From NCBI RefSeq assembly GCF_002234675.1, contig NC_019859.2:16586311-16650310 (forward strand): a DNA stretch of 64,000 nt, in the 5' to 3' direction. Position numbers and translations under genes: made by a program. Shown one piece after another: positions 12,171 to 35,620 of this stretch. Within the stretch, counting starts at the first letter, position 1. Each line of letters starts with the position of its first letter. The notes under the pieces are model-generated. The model was not told the DNA's origin and did no database searches. It saw nothing but the letters and a program-made list of their open reading frames with translations. The stretch is from Oryzias latipes. Taxonomy: Eukaryota > Chordata > Actinopteri > Beloniformes > Adrianichthyidae.

Positions 12171-13291
12171 CAGGGGTCGGGAACCTTTTTGGCCGAGAGA
12201 GCCATAAACGCCACATTTTTTGAAATGTAATTTCGAAAGAGCCATACAACAATGTAGTGTCCCTTTCCCACACTGAGGCACGGAAACCCTACCCTTTTTT
12301 AAGGTTTTTTTATTCTGGTTACTGCAGACCGCAACAAACGCCGTACAATTAATTCAGCAACTCCTGAATCTCTCCCGCTGAGACGAGAGCACTTCTCCCA
12401 ACTTTATTCCCCTGCTCCCGCTCCAGCCCTCCCATTTTCCTTATTCGGCCCGTAGCTGAACCCCATTGGTCCAAATTACCTAACAACAGGCTGAGCGACA
12501 GAACTGAGGGCCAATCAGATCTCTTCTTGATGCGTTCAATGAACTCCAGAACTTTTAACGCGGCCCAGCAGCCAAGTTAAACTCAGTCCGCGACAATTTG
12601 TTTAAAACTAATTATACAAGTGAATGTGTGCTTTGATGTAATTTCAACATTTTTAAAGTACAATAAGTCTGTGGATTCTTTTTAAAAACATTGTTATGCT
12701 GTTGCTAATAAATGATGAGTATTTCTCGTGGTGGTTTTGCTGATGGTTTAGTCCGGTTGATACGTGGTGAGTTTCTGCTTCACGCAGGCGTTGAGACTTT
12801 AAACGTGATCGTAGGTCTGAATGTTCTGTAGATGTGAGACATTCTTATCACATGCAGACGCGGAGCCAAACACACACTGACACGCTGCAGTGAGTGACGG
12901 GAAGCGGGTTTTACGTTTTTACAATCCCTGCGCGATTCACCTGCTGCCTGTCCCCACAACACCTCAGCCCCACCCTCTGCTTTCTTCCTCAGACGTCCTG
13001 TCCCCGCAATTGCGCGCTCTTTCTCAGAGACGGGAGCGCGCAGTTTTAGGCACGTCAATTCACAGGTTTCCGGCTGGTGCAAACTCTGTGAAATAATAGA
13101 TAATAGTAAACTGAAAGTGCGCAGATTTTTCTCTCCAAGCACCGCTACTACTGCGCGCCTCTTGCATCGCATCGCGCCCGAGAGGGACTGGTCTAATGAA
13201 ATAAAAGTATAACTAAAGATTTGTCTGCGAGCCACATGTGACCATCAAAAGAGCCATATATGGCTCGCGAGCCATAGGTTCCCGACCCCTG
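12171..13291. mobile_element. Non-autonomous hAT DNA transposon, 1121 bp, with intact ends and TSD
   Basis: The element begins CAGGGGTCGGGAACCT and ends with its inverted complement AGGTTCCCGACCCCTG, giving 16-bp terminal inverted repeats. Both sides carry the identical 8-bp target-site duplication CCCTAAAA (12163-12170 and 13292-13299), which is diagnostic of hAT. Near both ends GAGCCATA motifs repeat as sub-terminal repeats. The interior shows no hAT transposase: the longest ORF (12780-13235, minus) lacks RNase-H or zinc-finger signatures. It is a deletion derivative or MITE mobilised in trans, and the perfect TSD suggests a fairly recent insertion. Confidence 0.93.
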
Positions 13292-13299
13292 CCCTAAAA

Positions 13300-15814
13300 T
13301 GTACCTTTAGGGGCTCCATAGTAGACTAACTAGTTTGTTTTTTCTTTTTTTCTTAACTTAGATTTTTTTTTTACGAAGGTTTTTTTCTTCTTCAATATCC
13401 CTACAGGTGCTCTGTAGAATGGAACTAATTATGTGGAGTACACCATATTTTGTTGTGAAAATGTAATTTATAAAAATTATACTGATAAAAATGTAGGCAG
13501 TTCTTTCTGGATGGTTGAAAAGTTTAAAATTATTAAGGACACGGCAGAGAAATAAGAGCTCCATTACAAGGACATTTTAAAGCAAAATATTTGTTTTACA
13601 AGATAAGTTGTAAATCTTTCCTTTACCTTAAATTACATGGTTTTGGGGTAGTGCAGCCAAAAATACTTAAGAGATTATTTTTCTGTGATGATACTACTCA
13701 ACAGCATAATATAGACTTGGTCAGTTTTACAGCTGATCTCTGGTCTCATGGACAATCTCCGAGTACTTATATACAAAATAGGAAGAAAAAACCAGCATTG
13801 AGTCTTGCTCATTTCTGAGCAGTGCTGAGAGTAAAAATCATTATTTAAAATGTAAAAGTTTTGGGAAACATAGATTGTCACATAACATTGGATAATCTGA
13901 ACCAAGTGCCTAAGCCTCTCTACATTTGACCACGATGAAGCTTGTAACAATTTCGCATGCAAGCATGCCTTCAGGGCTGTTCCCACTCACTGAAACAACT
14001 GTCAACATGATGGACAGAAGTATTCGCCATCAGTGAGTGCCACTCAGCCAAAAGAAGGCCATGCCTTCCGTTGCAGATGTTTGTCCTGATCATATTTTTT
14101 GATGCTGGGCTCACATCAAACCTTCAGCCACTGTTAAAACAAAAGTTGAGGAACACAAAGTAAGCGACTGTTTGGTGTTGAAGAGAGAGAAATGCTGAAT
14201 CAGGGTGTCCTGCGAAAAGATGATCCAGTTGTTGGGTGTCTGTCTAGGTTTTTTAAGACACAAGTGTTGTTCCTGGACAGGACCCCAGATTGGTGGTATG
14301 CAGCCAGGCGGCGGGGGGTGGGCTAACAGTTGCTGCGTGTAGAGGGCACACCGACAGCAGTATCAAGGACAGAGGCCGCCAATACTAAATCTTTGTCCCC
14401 CTTTCAACGTTTACTCCTGCCTGCGACAAAGTAAAGAACACACATTAAAGGGAAAAAAACTGTCCCAAGAGCACAAGAAGAACCCAATTTTAACACTTTT
14501 TTGAAACAAAGTTCAGTTTTTGGAACTTTTTCACTTTGTGTTTGTATTTCTATGTGTATCACTTTATGTCCTCTAATACTACACTGCATTTTAGTGGGAA
14601 AGAATGCACTCCTCTGCATTTGCTGAACAGCTGTAGTTATTTTTGTGTTAGGACTAAACATAAAAACAAACATGATGTAAGATTTCTGATCAGCTTAAGA
14701 AACTTCACCCAAGCTTTTATATGTGTGACCCTTATTAAATAAAATCCTGAGAACCGACTGGCTTCTTTTAAACATAAATATCTTGAGGACCAGCATTGAT
14801 AAATATGACCAAATATAAGAAAACAAATGGATTATTACATAATAAGAGTATTACATTTTTGGGAAATTGTCTGTAAAAAGACACATGAAGTAAAATAAAA
14901 TTGAAAAATATTCCTAGTTGTGTCATATAAACAAGATCTCTGTTTCTTTATGACTCAAGCACATATTCATTAGATACAGTTACATCCTTTTTGTGGTTAT
15001 AAATGAAAACTTTTCTAAACTAAAGTAACAAATCAAAAATAAATTTTATACAAAAAACATAATTCAAAAAAGTAATTTTTCTGTGCAATTGTAGTTATAT
15101 CCGTATCACAGATGGACTCAAGAGACACAAAGCCGATAAATTGAGGCAAGCATTTAATTTGTGGACAGGGCTCATGTGAGCGAGTTGAGAACAGGTTCTC
15201 ACTGCCTGCATCAAAGCAGCAGGTGCTAAATCATGAACACCATTAATCAACACCACCATCAGACAGCGTGAAGACCCCTTCCACCCATGCTTTTGCTCAC
15301 GTATCAGATGTTGATCAAGAATTGGGGGGAAATGATACACAATATGCAAGCTGCTCATAAAATAGCCGTTTGATGGGGAACGATAAGTTGAACAGCAACA
15401 CAGCAAATCCTCACGTATTATCGAGTGCTGATTTTAAAGTGGCAAATCTTCAGAGGGGGCAGCTGTTAGTCTGACAGCTGATGTGTATCTGTGTGGGCTG
15501 TTTAGAACTTTTGATAAAACTCTGTCCAGATTTTCTTTGAACAGCCTGTTCATGACCTTTTGAGATCAACCTAATCCACAGAAACCAGATACTGGAAAGG
15601 TTGAAACTGAAAGCACGAGATGGAAAAAGCTGTTTTTTATTGAAAGTGAATCAGTGATGTTTAAATGATAAAAAATCTACAAGGTGAGATTGTTGGTATT
15701 CGTTTTATCCCAGATGAGTTTTTTTGTTTTGAGAAAGCAGAAGGAACTGACATAGAGGGAAGCATTTTTCTTATGAGCAATTTTGAAAAAAACAAGAGAG
15801 TCTGAACATTTTAT
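13300..15814. other. Intergenic region, no gene recognised
   Basis: AT-rich sequence with short ORFs only. No known domain, RNA gene or clear repeat boundary was found. A G-rich patch at 14310-14330 is the only notable compositional feature. Confidence 0.5.
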
Positions 15815-16019
15815 CCCTTGTGCTATCCTAGGCACTTTAACATTGGGAGTTGGGTCATCTAGACCCACTAGACAGTGCGTTGAACCTTTTTTCTTCAATG
15901 ATTTGTGATCTTCACTGGTGTCCATGGATTACATGAAATCTTTCCACCTTTATCCACCTTTGTCATGGTAGGGAGAACACGTCAATGTAAGAATGGGGTC
16001 ATCTAAGATAGCACAAGGG
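15815..16019. mobile_element. piggyBac-like MITE, copy A (205 bp)
   Basis: Termini are CCCTTGTGCTATCCTAG at the left and CTAAGATAGCACAAGGG at the right, forming inverted repeats of at least 13 bp (CCCTTGTGCTATC). The right flank is TTAA and the left flank is TTAT, one change from the TTAA target duplicated by piggyBac-type transposases. An internal palindrome GGGTCATCTAGACCC is present. It has no coding capacity. A second copy, very similar along its whole length, is at 51521-51726. Confidence 0.85.
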
Positions 16020-16023
16020 TTAA

Positions 16024-19000
16024 TGGATTGATTTCTGCTCTGACAATGGTTGGGGAATTTTGTCAGCTAGGCTTGGTTAGCTCAAGTTATTTATAAACGG
16101 AGTGAAAAGTGTTCTTGATCAACCTTTAAAGTCCAGTTGCCCTGAAGATCAGAGTGCCATGAGAACATGACCCAACAAATCCTCACAGATTTGTTTGTAA
16201 AGTGGCTGTTCACAGCTGAGGTGCTCTCAAGGTGATGCACAAGGAAAGCATCAAACCGAGCAAATAATTTGGCCTATATCTAGCAATATTATTTTTTTAG
16301 CTTTTTTGTGTATTTTAATGTTCATTCATCACGAAAAAACAACCCCATTGCGGTATTTTGATCCATTAACACATTTCTGAGTATTCCTCTGAAAACCTGT
16401 GCTCTGAGCACCATCCCCTCCCAATCCACAAAAATGAGTGGGCTCTCTCATTGTGATGTCACAAAGTGGGGAACAGACTCTTCCAGGGAGAGTCTGCACT
16501 GCCAGCTAGGCCCGAGGCTAACATACATACCCACTTTCTCTGCAGAGTAAGCAATGATCAGCAAAATGCTTTAAATGCACATCCATCTTTGCAAATGTTT
16601 GGATGTTGTTTGTTGTGTGGACAAAACACAGACACACTGCCCAGGCTAGCTCTAGGTTGACATCATGAAAAGTGCGGCATCCACACAAAGTGAAAGCCGG
16701 TGCCTCAGAGATCGAGTCGTCTTACTTTCGTGTAGGAAAATTAGCTGCAAAAATAACTTCTATTTTACAAAAAATTGTTCTTTAGTGTGTCAAAGGTGAT
16801 ATATTATTATATCTATGGATATAGTTTACTCTGAAAGGCTTAAGAATAGCAGGATATAGGCCCTTTAAGATTACTTTAAATTGTTGTGATCCAATTCATT
16901 CATAATAGGTCAAGATTGTGGTTGTCCAAAAATGCCTTACATGCCTCTGTAAGGGATCAACAAATTACATCTAAGAGTCTTGCAATATGACAAATTTGAA
17001 AAGAAAACTTGGAAAAAATGGAAGAAACCTCCAGCGAAAATAAACAATTTATTGACTGCAACACTGACATATGCATGCATTGATTGAGGAGGAAAAGAGA
17101 ACCCAGAGGAAAGGTTAACAGTACAGCAGGTGAGAAAAATCCAAACATGTCCTAAAATTACCCCAAGCAGTCTAAGATAAAACAAGCATATAGCTAAAGA
17201 CATAATTCTGGGACACCCAAGTCAGCCCCAACTTGTTTTGTTTCTACTAACTGTATGTATTTGATTTGAATAGATTTTTATATGTTTTTTAATTGAATAG
17301 CCTTGAATCTGACTGCAGGCTTCATAGTGCTCCATTATCTCTTCTCTGCAAGCATGATCAATGCCTAAACACAAAAAAGCACTATCACACAGACAGTTAA
17401 TAAATCAGATGTTGGGATGCATTATTAAAAGTGGAATTTAATGGCTAAGTCATGATTCTCTTTCATTTAAGTTGTCACAGGTTGAAACATTTCAGTTTCT
17501 GTCTGTTGTAGGTCTACTTTACATAGACCCTCTCACAAAACCTTTATAAAAAACCCAGGTCAGGAAGATATTATTTTAAAAAGTTTAAATTAACGTTATC
17601 AAAGAACTATAACCGAAGAGAAGTAGCTGCCACCCCTGATCCACGTTAAAATGAATGTGAGGATTAGTGTTAACTCTTAGCAAAAGCAAACTAGTCCACT
17701 GCATGTTGCGTGCCGGTACAGCATGTCAATGCTTTCTGAAGCAACCAGCAGTGACTTCCTGACCTTGGCTGCTGAGCCTTCTGCAGCTCAGAGAAGTCCA
17801 GAGAAGCCAGAGAACCAGAGAAGTCTGAGATCAGTAACGCCTGCTCTCATGCAGTCACTGACAGCCAGACACACACACACACACACAGACACACTTCTCC
17901 AGGTTACCCTCTCGCTCCTCTCATCGCATACTCACACACATCATCTTTCAACTATTACATGGTTTAAAGGGTGAAAGGTCAACTTTGAATCAGAAAGTGT
18001 TGCAAGTGAGCAAGATTGGTGGATGTAAGGGATCAGGCTGTTCTCACTGATAATCATGGAGGATAAATGTCTAACCAAGAGCAGTTAGGATTGCAAGAAT
18101 TCAACACAAAAAATGAGGAACTTTTAAGTTATTTTTTTTATTAACTATTGTGAATTTGTGTAGATTTATTTATGGTAGAATATAGCACTGTGCTGAGCAT
18201 CCAGCTTGCCAAATAGTTGTAAAGATTTATGGCGTATTTGCATCAACTTCTGTGCTGTTTGTTTAGCAGACAAATAGTTTGAATTAAGCCTGTTAGAAGA
18301 CTTTACGAAAAATGTTTTTTGCATTGTTGCACTAAATCATCTGTTGTGTGATTTTACAAGAACCACCACATCAAAAGTGGTATGTGATGTTCCACTGAGT
18401 TTATTTGTAGCAACTGTCCCTGAATGTGTGGGCAAACATTTTATCAAATAAAAAAAAATAATTATTTATGTATGATTGTCTTTTTCATTGTTGTTATTTT
18501 AGCCTTGAGCATTTAGAAAGTTGACCACAAAACTGCAGTTGTCTAGAGAGAACTAAGGCAAGAGATGCTTGTTGGTTTTATCTTGCATGTGTCGTATGTG
18601 TTACTAAAAACAGCTATGCTAGAATCAGAGCTGTATGAATTATGCCAGCAATGGCAGACATGTACGGTTGCTCCCTTCGGTTATTTGGTTTCACTCATAG
18701 ACTACAGACCCTCCAGTTAAGGTCAGACCCTTTTAATGACCTGCTGAAACATCAAACCAAACTATTGTTGAATGAAAGCTTCTATTAAGGAGGAAAACTC
18801 AGCAATCATGACCAACTGACAAAAACCCTGTAACAGCTGATTGATGACAGGAAAGCTTTTTAAACATATCTTTTCATAGAAGACATTCTGTGGGCTTTAA
18901 ATACGTAAAACAGGCACTTTAAATAAAATATATAATTATTTTGATCTTAACTGTGACTAATTTTTAATAGGAATCCACCCCAGTGTCATTATAAGGAAAA

Positions 19001-20344
19001 CATAAATGGAATGGAATCTAAATTGTAGAATTCATGTAAGTCCTAAAACTGTAAAAAAATAAAATAAAATAAAATAATGTTGAAATGTTCATTGTGTCAG
19101 AAGATTTAATTTTAAAGAAACTGTTTTATGTTTCCATTTTCACTCAGAAGTAAAGATATGCATGTTTTTATTTTTATTTTACTCACTTTGATCATTCTAT
19201 TTTTCTCTGAATTTTTGCATTAGATTTTGGTCCAGACTAATACCAGACTTTCCACATACAATTCATACAGTCAGATATTTCCCATGGAGTTATATTTGTT
19301 CCAAATCTTTTGAGCAGAACCTTTTGTATTTTAGTGAAAAGTCAGAAGTTGCAAGAGAAAATATCTCCGGTAGAATGTTTTTGCAAATGCAACCTATTAA
19401 TTTGCAAACATGACTCGTGGATCGTTGCACAACGTAGCATATTTTAGCTTCACTAGTTTAATTTTCCGGAGTCAAACTTGCCTTTAGAATATTTATTTTG
19501 CAGTCCAGACAAAGCTGGACTCTCCTCAGAGCCTTCAAGAGTTAATTGCATGAGCCAATATTTGTCATTTCATATGATTCATTAATCTTTTTTTAATTGG
19601 TTTATGAGGTAAAGAACAAAAGATTCTGCACACGTTTGTCCTTTTTCAATTTTCTTTTCATTTTACTTCGTTTATTGAATCATAAAAGGATGTTAAAAAC
19701 AATCAAGGCATCTTCAACAATACTTTCATATCATGTTAAAACAGCAGGAGAACAGATAGAACAAACAAATACTCTTAACTCTTACCATGAAAATAAATGG
19801 AGACATGACTTTAAATGGAATAAAGACAAAATAAGATAAAGGTTCAGGGGATTTTCTACCAGATATTAAACAAATCTAGTGAATGGGAAATTAAATTTCT
19901 AATTAAATATGGTTTTGTGTGCCCCCTACTGGTGACAGTCTGTAACGACGAACAAGTGGCACGAAAAAGCATTTTTCTTTTTTAAAGTGCTTGTTCGGTA
20001 AACAAAGATGCAAAACAAATGAGACTACAACTGTGATAAATTTCTGAGTAATATTTCATTTTGTTTCTTCACCTTTTTTTAAGTTTATTTACTTATTCAT
20101 GACACACTTGTGTCTCTGAACCACAAACTGTTTCAACAATCAAACCCTGAGCTGTTTTATTTACTCTTGGCAGCATTTTATAAAAATCTAAAATTTTTCA
20201 AAAAGACTTTGAATAGAAAAGAGCCCTGTATTCGTATGGGTTCTAGCCTAAATTGCCAGGATTTAAAAGAGGATTTGACTTTGTTTCGCAAAATTTAAAT
20301 ATTTCAGAGCGTTTAAGATCAAACATTTTCAAACGCTCTCCAAG
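16024..20344. other. Intergenic region upstream of LGI2, no gene recognised
   Basis: AT-rich sequence with only short ORFs and small simple repeats: a (CA)n run at 17870-17893 and AAAAT repeats near 19054-19076. A motif GTGCCCCCTACTGGTGACAG at 19919-19938 resembles ends of common fish repeats. I see no recognisable exon or RNA gene. Confidence 0.5.
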
Positions 20345-20645
20345 GTGCTGAAAGCTTCCGCGGATTCATGTTTTTCTTTTATTTTGTTGTGTTCTGCGTT
20401 GGTTATTGTGATCACTAAAAACAAAAACGTTTTTTTAAATAACAGAAAACAAACTGTTTTGAGTCTTTTGCTGCGACACAGCCGATCGTTTCCCCCCTCC
20501 CCATCCTTCCGGAAGGCTGCAGCCGTGTCAGTCCGTGTCAGGGCTTTCTCTGTAATGCAGCATTTTGTTGTTGTCCAGCGGACGACACCGACTGCCCGCC
20601 CCAGCCTTCGTCTGAATTTGCAGTCATTAATGCCTGAGCAGCAAC

Positions 20646-25200
<4,555 letters not shown>

Positions 25201-26782
25201 ATGACTAATCTTAGTACATAGTCAGAAATCTCACATGCTGTACAGTGTTATGCAACAAATGACATAACTCCACTCCAGTCCTGACATTGAACTTTTGAGG
25301 AAATTATAAAAATATCAAGCAATTGTAGATGAATAGTCCATACAAGAATGAAAAAAACTTATTCAATAATCTGAAAAATATTTATTAAAAGCAAACGCTG
25401 GGATGATGTTGCATGAAAATAATGTTATGGCTAATCAGGCTTTAAAGGTTTGACTTTTGCCTTAAAATAAACCATATTAATGTGTCAATTCTGACTGTCA
25501 GACTGTGGCATAACCTCTAAGCACTGGAGTCAATCCAACTATTTGTTGCAAGTTCCAGACATTAAAAACAAAATCAATTTGAATTTTGTTTGCCAGACTG
25601 TCCTGAAACTTTTTTTTTTGTTTTATCAGTGGGAAAACAAATCAAATATTTAATTCAATTACAGTTCAAATGCTGTACCCATGAACAACACTTTCAGAAG
25701 TGTGGAATTTGTTGAATTGTAGTTGAAAAGTAGTCACAGAAATGTAGAGTTTTCATTTTCCCTCATCACTACAGGAAAGGCTTTGTAGCCCAAAGGACTA
25801 CTAGTGAACTGCAAAAGGGTTTCAGTTGCAGCAATTTGTCGTTATGGTTTAGAATTTAGCAAGGGAATGCTTTGACTTGTAACTAAATCAATAAAATCAG
25901 TCCTGAGGCATTTTTAGGTTATGGCCTCGCAATAACCTTCACTGAAAGGCTGATTCTTAAAAAAAAAAAAAACACAAAAAAAAAAACCCAGATGACTTTC
26001 CTTTTTATTGAAACTCAGCTGAATGTAGCCAATGTATCCTATGAGCTTACGTGTCAGTGTTTTGTTAGTGCATAAATGCTACCGACTGCCTGGCTAAAAG
26101 CAAATATTAATTTCTATGCAAAAGTAGGATTAAACTTAAAAATGCCTTTTCACAAATGTGAACCTTTTTCTTGGCAGTTTTGTTTTCCAAATATTTTTTA
26201 TATATTTATTTACAATTTGTAAAACAGTCTTTTTTTAAGCTGATGTAGCATGATGTCAAGGTTAGGCGATGTTCTCTGAAAAACTCAGCTCACTGTGTGC
26301 TGTTCACTTAAGTGTATTTGTGAATTTGGATGTTTTCACTACTAAAACCACAGCGATGTTGAAGAAGTGACTTTTTACACATTTACTGCTTTGTGTTCAG
26401 TAAGAGAATACTTTATAATTGCATCAAAACTCTTTACTGCACCATAACAAATTGAATTTCATTCTGTTGTCAATAAATGAAAAGTGGCAATAAGACAACG
26501 TACCTTTAGCAGTTCTTTTGTTAATTTGATTATGTAACCAATGTTTAAGATTTCAGGTACTTAGACTTTTTTAAGCACATTTTCTGTGTTTTGACTTGCT
26601 GCAAATACACCGAGACTCTAAAAAAGTGGACAGATTTAGGAATAAACTGTTTATTATTCACTTTGCCAAAAGCAATTACTCACAGAATAGACAAGCACTT
26701 CGTGCATAAGCCTAACAAGATGTCAAAACACTCATCCAAAACTCAAAAACTGATGATATATACATGAACACTTAAGTTTGAT

Positions 26783-26816
<34 letters not shown>

Positions 26817-26950
26817 CAAAGAAAAAACTGAATTTGGCTTTATTATTTTCTTTTTTTTAAATCAATAACCCCTTCTGGAGTAGGTTGCTCCTTAATGAGT
26901 TCTAAATCATCTTTTTTTATATAATAATTATTTTATGCAACATTTAGCTA
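25201..26950. other. LGI2 3' untranslated region and downstream intergenic sequence
   Basis: Candidate plus-strand AATAAA polyadenylation signals occur at 25466-25471 and 26472-26477; the latter is followed by a T-rich stretch and would give a 3' UTR of about 1.3 kb. A poly(A) run of about 30 lies near 26783-26813. No ORF of note was found. Confidence 0.45.
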
Positions 26951-26957
26951 AATATGT

Positions 26958-27130
26958 GGGCGGCCGTGGTGCAGTGGAAGAGCGGTTGACTCCTGATCGG
27001 AATATTGCAGGCTTGATTCCCGCCTTGCCAGCCCATGTGTCGAAGTGTCCTAGGGGAAGACACTGAACCCCACCTTGCTTCTAGTGGAAGGTTGGTAACA
27101 GTGTTCGGCTCGCCGTTTACGCCGTTTACC
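26958..27130 (+). mobile_element. tRNA-derived SINE, V-SINE-like
   Basis: The head reads like a tRNA with an A box (GGTGCAGTGGAAGAGC) and B box (GCTTGATTCC). It is followed by a conserved body (GTCGAAGTGTCCTAGGGGAAGACACTGAACCCC) of the kind shared by fish V-SINEs. It lies in the LGI2-CCDC149 spacer in the plus orientation. The end is uncertain; I see no clear long A-tail. It is not a functional tRNA, because the cloverleaf is not preserved. Confidence 0.7.
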
Positions 27131-28201
27131 ATTTAATAGCTGAATAATTTTTTTTATTTACAATGACTGAAACTAAGAAAGAACATGTTAAGAAAATGTT
27201 TAAGAAAAGGGTTAAAACAAGTAAAAAAATGATAAAAGTGTAGGTTAAATGTCTAATCTTTGACAAAAAACAGAGATAATACCTTTACAATTAAATTTAC
27301 AGTTAAAAAAAGTTTCCTGTCAACAATTTTACCGTAACAAAAAGAGCTGCGTCATCCTGCTGGTTTTCAAATGTCCCTGCCCTGCCTGCTGTTGATCACC
27401 TGGATCAGATAAGTTTGACTAATAAGGGGATGTTAAAGTAGAGGTAACTGGACATTTACAAGGAGGTTAGCAGACCTGATAGTCCAAGGTTTGATCTGAG
27501 CTCTGCCATCGACTTCAACAGCAAAACTGATTCAGTCAAGGTTGAAGTAATCAATTAAATACCAAAGTCTTTACAAGTACAGCAAAAAACTGGAAATTTA
27601 AGGTCAAATATATAAAAGCCCTTTACATTTTACCCTTTCAAAGTCATTGAGGAATCAGCAAACCAGATGAGAAAAAGCTCTTTTTTTGATGGTAACCTGA
27701 CATGTGATTTACATGAACAATTCCTGATCATTACCTATAATGTAATTTGTAACTTTTTACTTTGTAACTTTTTTTTGTGGTAACAATAGACAATAAACAC
27801 TTATTTTTGATACTTAATCTGGGTATTTTATAATGATTTCTGAAATAATGTGGTCTACTTACGTAGTTATTATTAATATGTAATAATTTTTTATTGATCT
27901 GTATTTCTGTTGTTAAAGTATAAATAACTGAACCAGATAATTATAATTTATGTAACAAAAAAGAAGTTGAGTAAAGTATAACGGGGTAGAATTATACAAG
28001 TTTGCTTCCTCTCACTCGCTTTCCAGCAATTAATTAGACTCCTTTGACAAACTAAATATTTAATGGTTTTAATCTGTCACACTTATGTGTGCATAAGATC
28101 TCATTTCTATTTATGATTAAGAGTTACTATAATTGAATTATTAACAAGTGTAAGTGGATGTATGCATTTTCCAATGAATTCAGGACCAACTATCTTAAGT
28201 T

Positions 28202-28204
<3 letters not shown>
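27131..28204. other. LGI2-CCDC149 intergenic sequence
   Basis: AT-rich sequence with no ORF of note, no recognised repeat and no RNA gene. Confidence 0.45.

Positions 28205-28273
<69 letters not shown>
28205..28273. repeat. (TA)n microsatellite
   Basis: An uninterrupted run of about 34 TA units, roughly 280 bp upstream of the CCDC149 start codon. ORFs reported across it (poly Ile-Tyr) are artefacts. Confidence 0.97.
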
Positions 28274-28277
<4 letters not shown>

Positions 28278-28404
28278 TATATTTTTGTACATATTTCTGT
28301 TGTTGTCTTGTTTGGTTTTACTTTCGGATTGATTGCTTGAAATAAACCATTTCCAAGTTCAAACCTGATTAACGAGTTTTCTTGAACGCATCTTGTCGCT
28401 ACTC

Positions 28405-28430
28405 TGACGTCAGAGGGGTTGACGGAAGTG
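28405..28430 (+). promoter_or_regulatory. CCDC149 proximal promoter: CRE and ETS sites
   Basis: A perfect palindromic CRE/ATF site (TGACGTCA, 28405-28412) and a consensus ETS/GABP core (CGGAAGTG, 28423-28430) lie about 120-150 bp upstream of the CCDC149 ATG, with no TATA box. This pairing is typical of TATA-less housekeeping promoters, so a start site around 28440-28520 is inferred. Confidence 0.55.
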
Positions 28431-28551
28431 ATGTTGTTAATCCGTTTAGGTGATGATGCACAAAAATGTCTCGGGCTTCTGCAGAACCGACGCAACGATG
28501 AACAGGTAGAAGTCCAGCGGGATTTTGGCGAATCTCTGAGTCCGCAGAGAG

Positions 28552-34301
<5,750 letters not shown>

Positions 34302-34522
34302 AACAGATGTTCATTCTAGTTGATCAGGTGGCACAAAAGTCTTCCAGGAGCTGGTTTTCTGTCTTATATTGTGAAACACAACACTACAAATACTTTTGAA
34401 AATAGTTTAAAAGTTATTTCTGCTCTATCATGCAGTGTCAGCTAAAACTTAATTTGTTGTACAACACATTGTGTGATAATTCAACTCTTCATTTCATAAC
34501 CATTTGTATGCTGAGCCTACAG
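34302..34522 (+). other. Proximal 3' untranslated region of CCDC149
   Basis: AT-rich, non-coding sequence between the stop codon and the inserted MITE. No AATAAA signal occurs before the MITE, so the transcript may run through the MITE to the signal at 35858. Confidence 0.45.
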
Positions 34523-35620
34523 TAGCCGCGTTTACATGGGCAAAAGTAATCGGAATGAACGCCTGATCGGAAAGAAAATGCGTCATGTAAACGCGCCGTT
34601 CGGAATACTCTGCCCCGGTCAGACTCATTCGGATCAGAATTTCTTTCCGATCGAGATAGGTGGGTTATACCGATCGTTTATCCGATCGTGGAGCATGTAA
34701 ACGGTCATTCCGATCGTGTGTCACTGCTGCTCTGGTTTACGTCACGCATAGACGGTGTTTCGCTGAGAGAAAGCTTTGGAGCGCATACGGGACCGACCAG
34801 CTCTGCGGACGCCCCGTGAAAAGCGCCGCTCCGCTCTCGCCCCGCTGGCTCTCCCCTCTCTTACACCCCTCACGGGGGAGATTAGGAGGAGGAGCGCTCA
34901 CTCGGTCCACTGGCACCCGAGTGAGCAGAGCAGCTGGATTAATAATTTTGTGTCGGGGGGGGGGCTTTTTTACGTGTGCGTTTTGTTGTTTTGTTATGTG
35001 TGGGAGAATTCAGACTGCGAGCCGTCCCGCCGCTCTGGGTTAGCGGCTGCAGGACTCAGGAGGAGCTGTGTTCGAAGAGAGCTCAGGCCGCTAGCTCACA
35101 GAGTGGCTTTGGGGCGGTCTGTGTGAACTTTCAGAGCAGAAATAAATGTCGCTCAGTCCTTAGAAAGCTGCAGATTGCTGCGTTTCTCGCACGGTCCTGG
35201 ATTTTGTGTCCATCCATCAGGCTAATGATGTTAGCCCGTGTTAGTCTGTCCTAAGCTTTCGTCCAGCTTAATTCTTCCACAAAAAAGCACTGACCACACA
35301 GATTAAATATAACGATGAGCAAACAGGCAATTCATAATATTCATGACATTAATAAAAGCACGTTTGGAAGATCGTCTCGTATGTTACCGAGCTGCTGCAT
35401 AAATGTCTGTGGCAGCGGTTTGTTTACAACGGGACCTATATCCGCATCCGGGTGATTTTTACACTACTGCGCATGCCCAAATGATTCATTCCGAACGAGA
35501 GTATGAGCCATGGGAACGTTTGTTCTAATCGGAAAAAGGTTTTCTGTGCCCATGTGCACGGGTGAATTTTAACCCGACCATTGATCCGATCAAGATATTC
35601 TGCCCATGTGACCGCGGCTA
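34523..35620. mobile_element. CGCGTTTACATG-type MITE, copy 1 (about 1.1 kb, intact ends)
   Basis: Ends are GCCGCGTTTACATGGGCA (left) and TGCCCATGTGACCGCGGC (right), inverted repeats of 18 bp with two mismatches, each flanked by TA, compatible with a TA or TNA target duplication. Both sub-terminal regions are packed with CCGAT/ATCGG motifs (at least ten). The interior is GC-rich and has ORFs without any transposase signature. I leave the superfamily open (Tc1/mariner-, PIF- or ISL2EU-derived). A second, truncated copy lies in DHX15 intron 1. This copy sits between CCDC149 and SOD3, probably within the CCDC149 3' UTR. Confidence 0.8.

Noticed and set aside
12780-13235. 151-codon minus ORF, possible transposase
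   Set aside because: Lies inside the hAT element, but no zinc finger, DDE or dimerisation motif is visible; probably chance.
26958-27040. Possible tRNA gene
   Set aside because: A and B box-like motifs are present, but the cloverleaf stems do not form and a SINE body follows.
28107-28340. Poly(Ile-Tyr) ORFs on both strands
   Set aside because: Translation of a (TA)n microsatellite.
34660-35254. Three overlapping plus ORFs of 92-127 codons
   Set aside because: Fall within the ATCGG-rich MITE interior; low stop density is due to GC content, and no homology was recognised.
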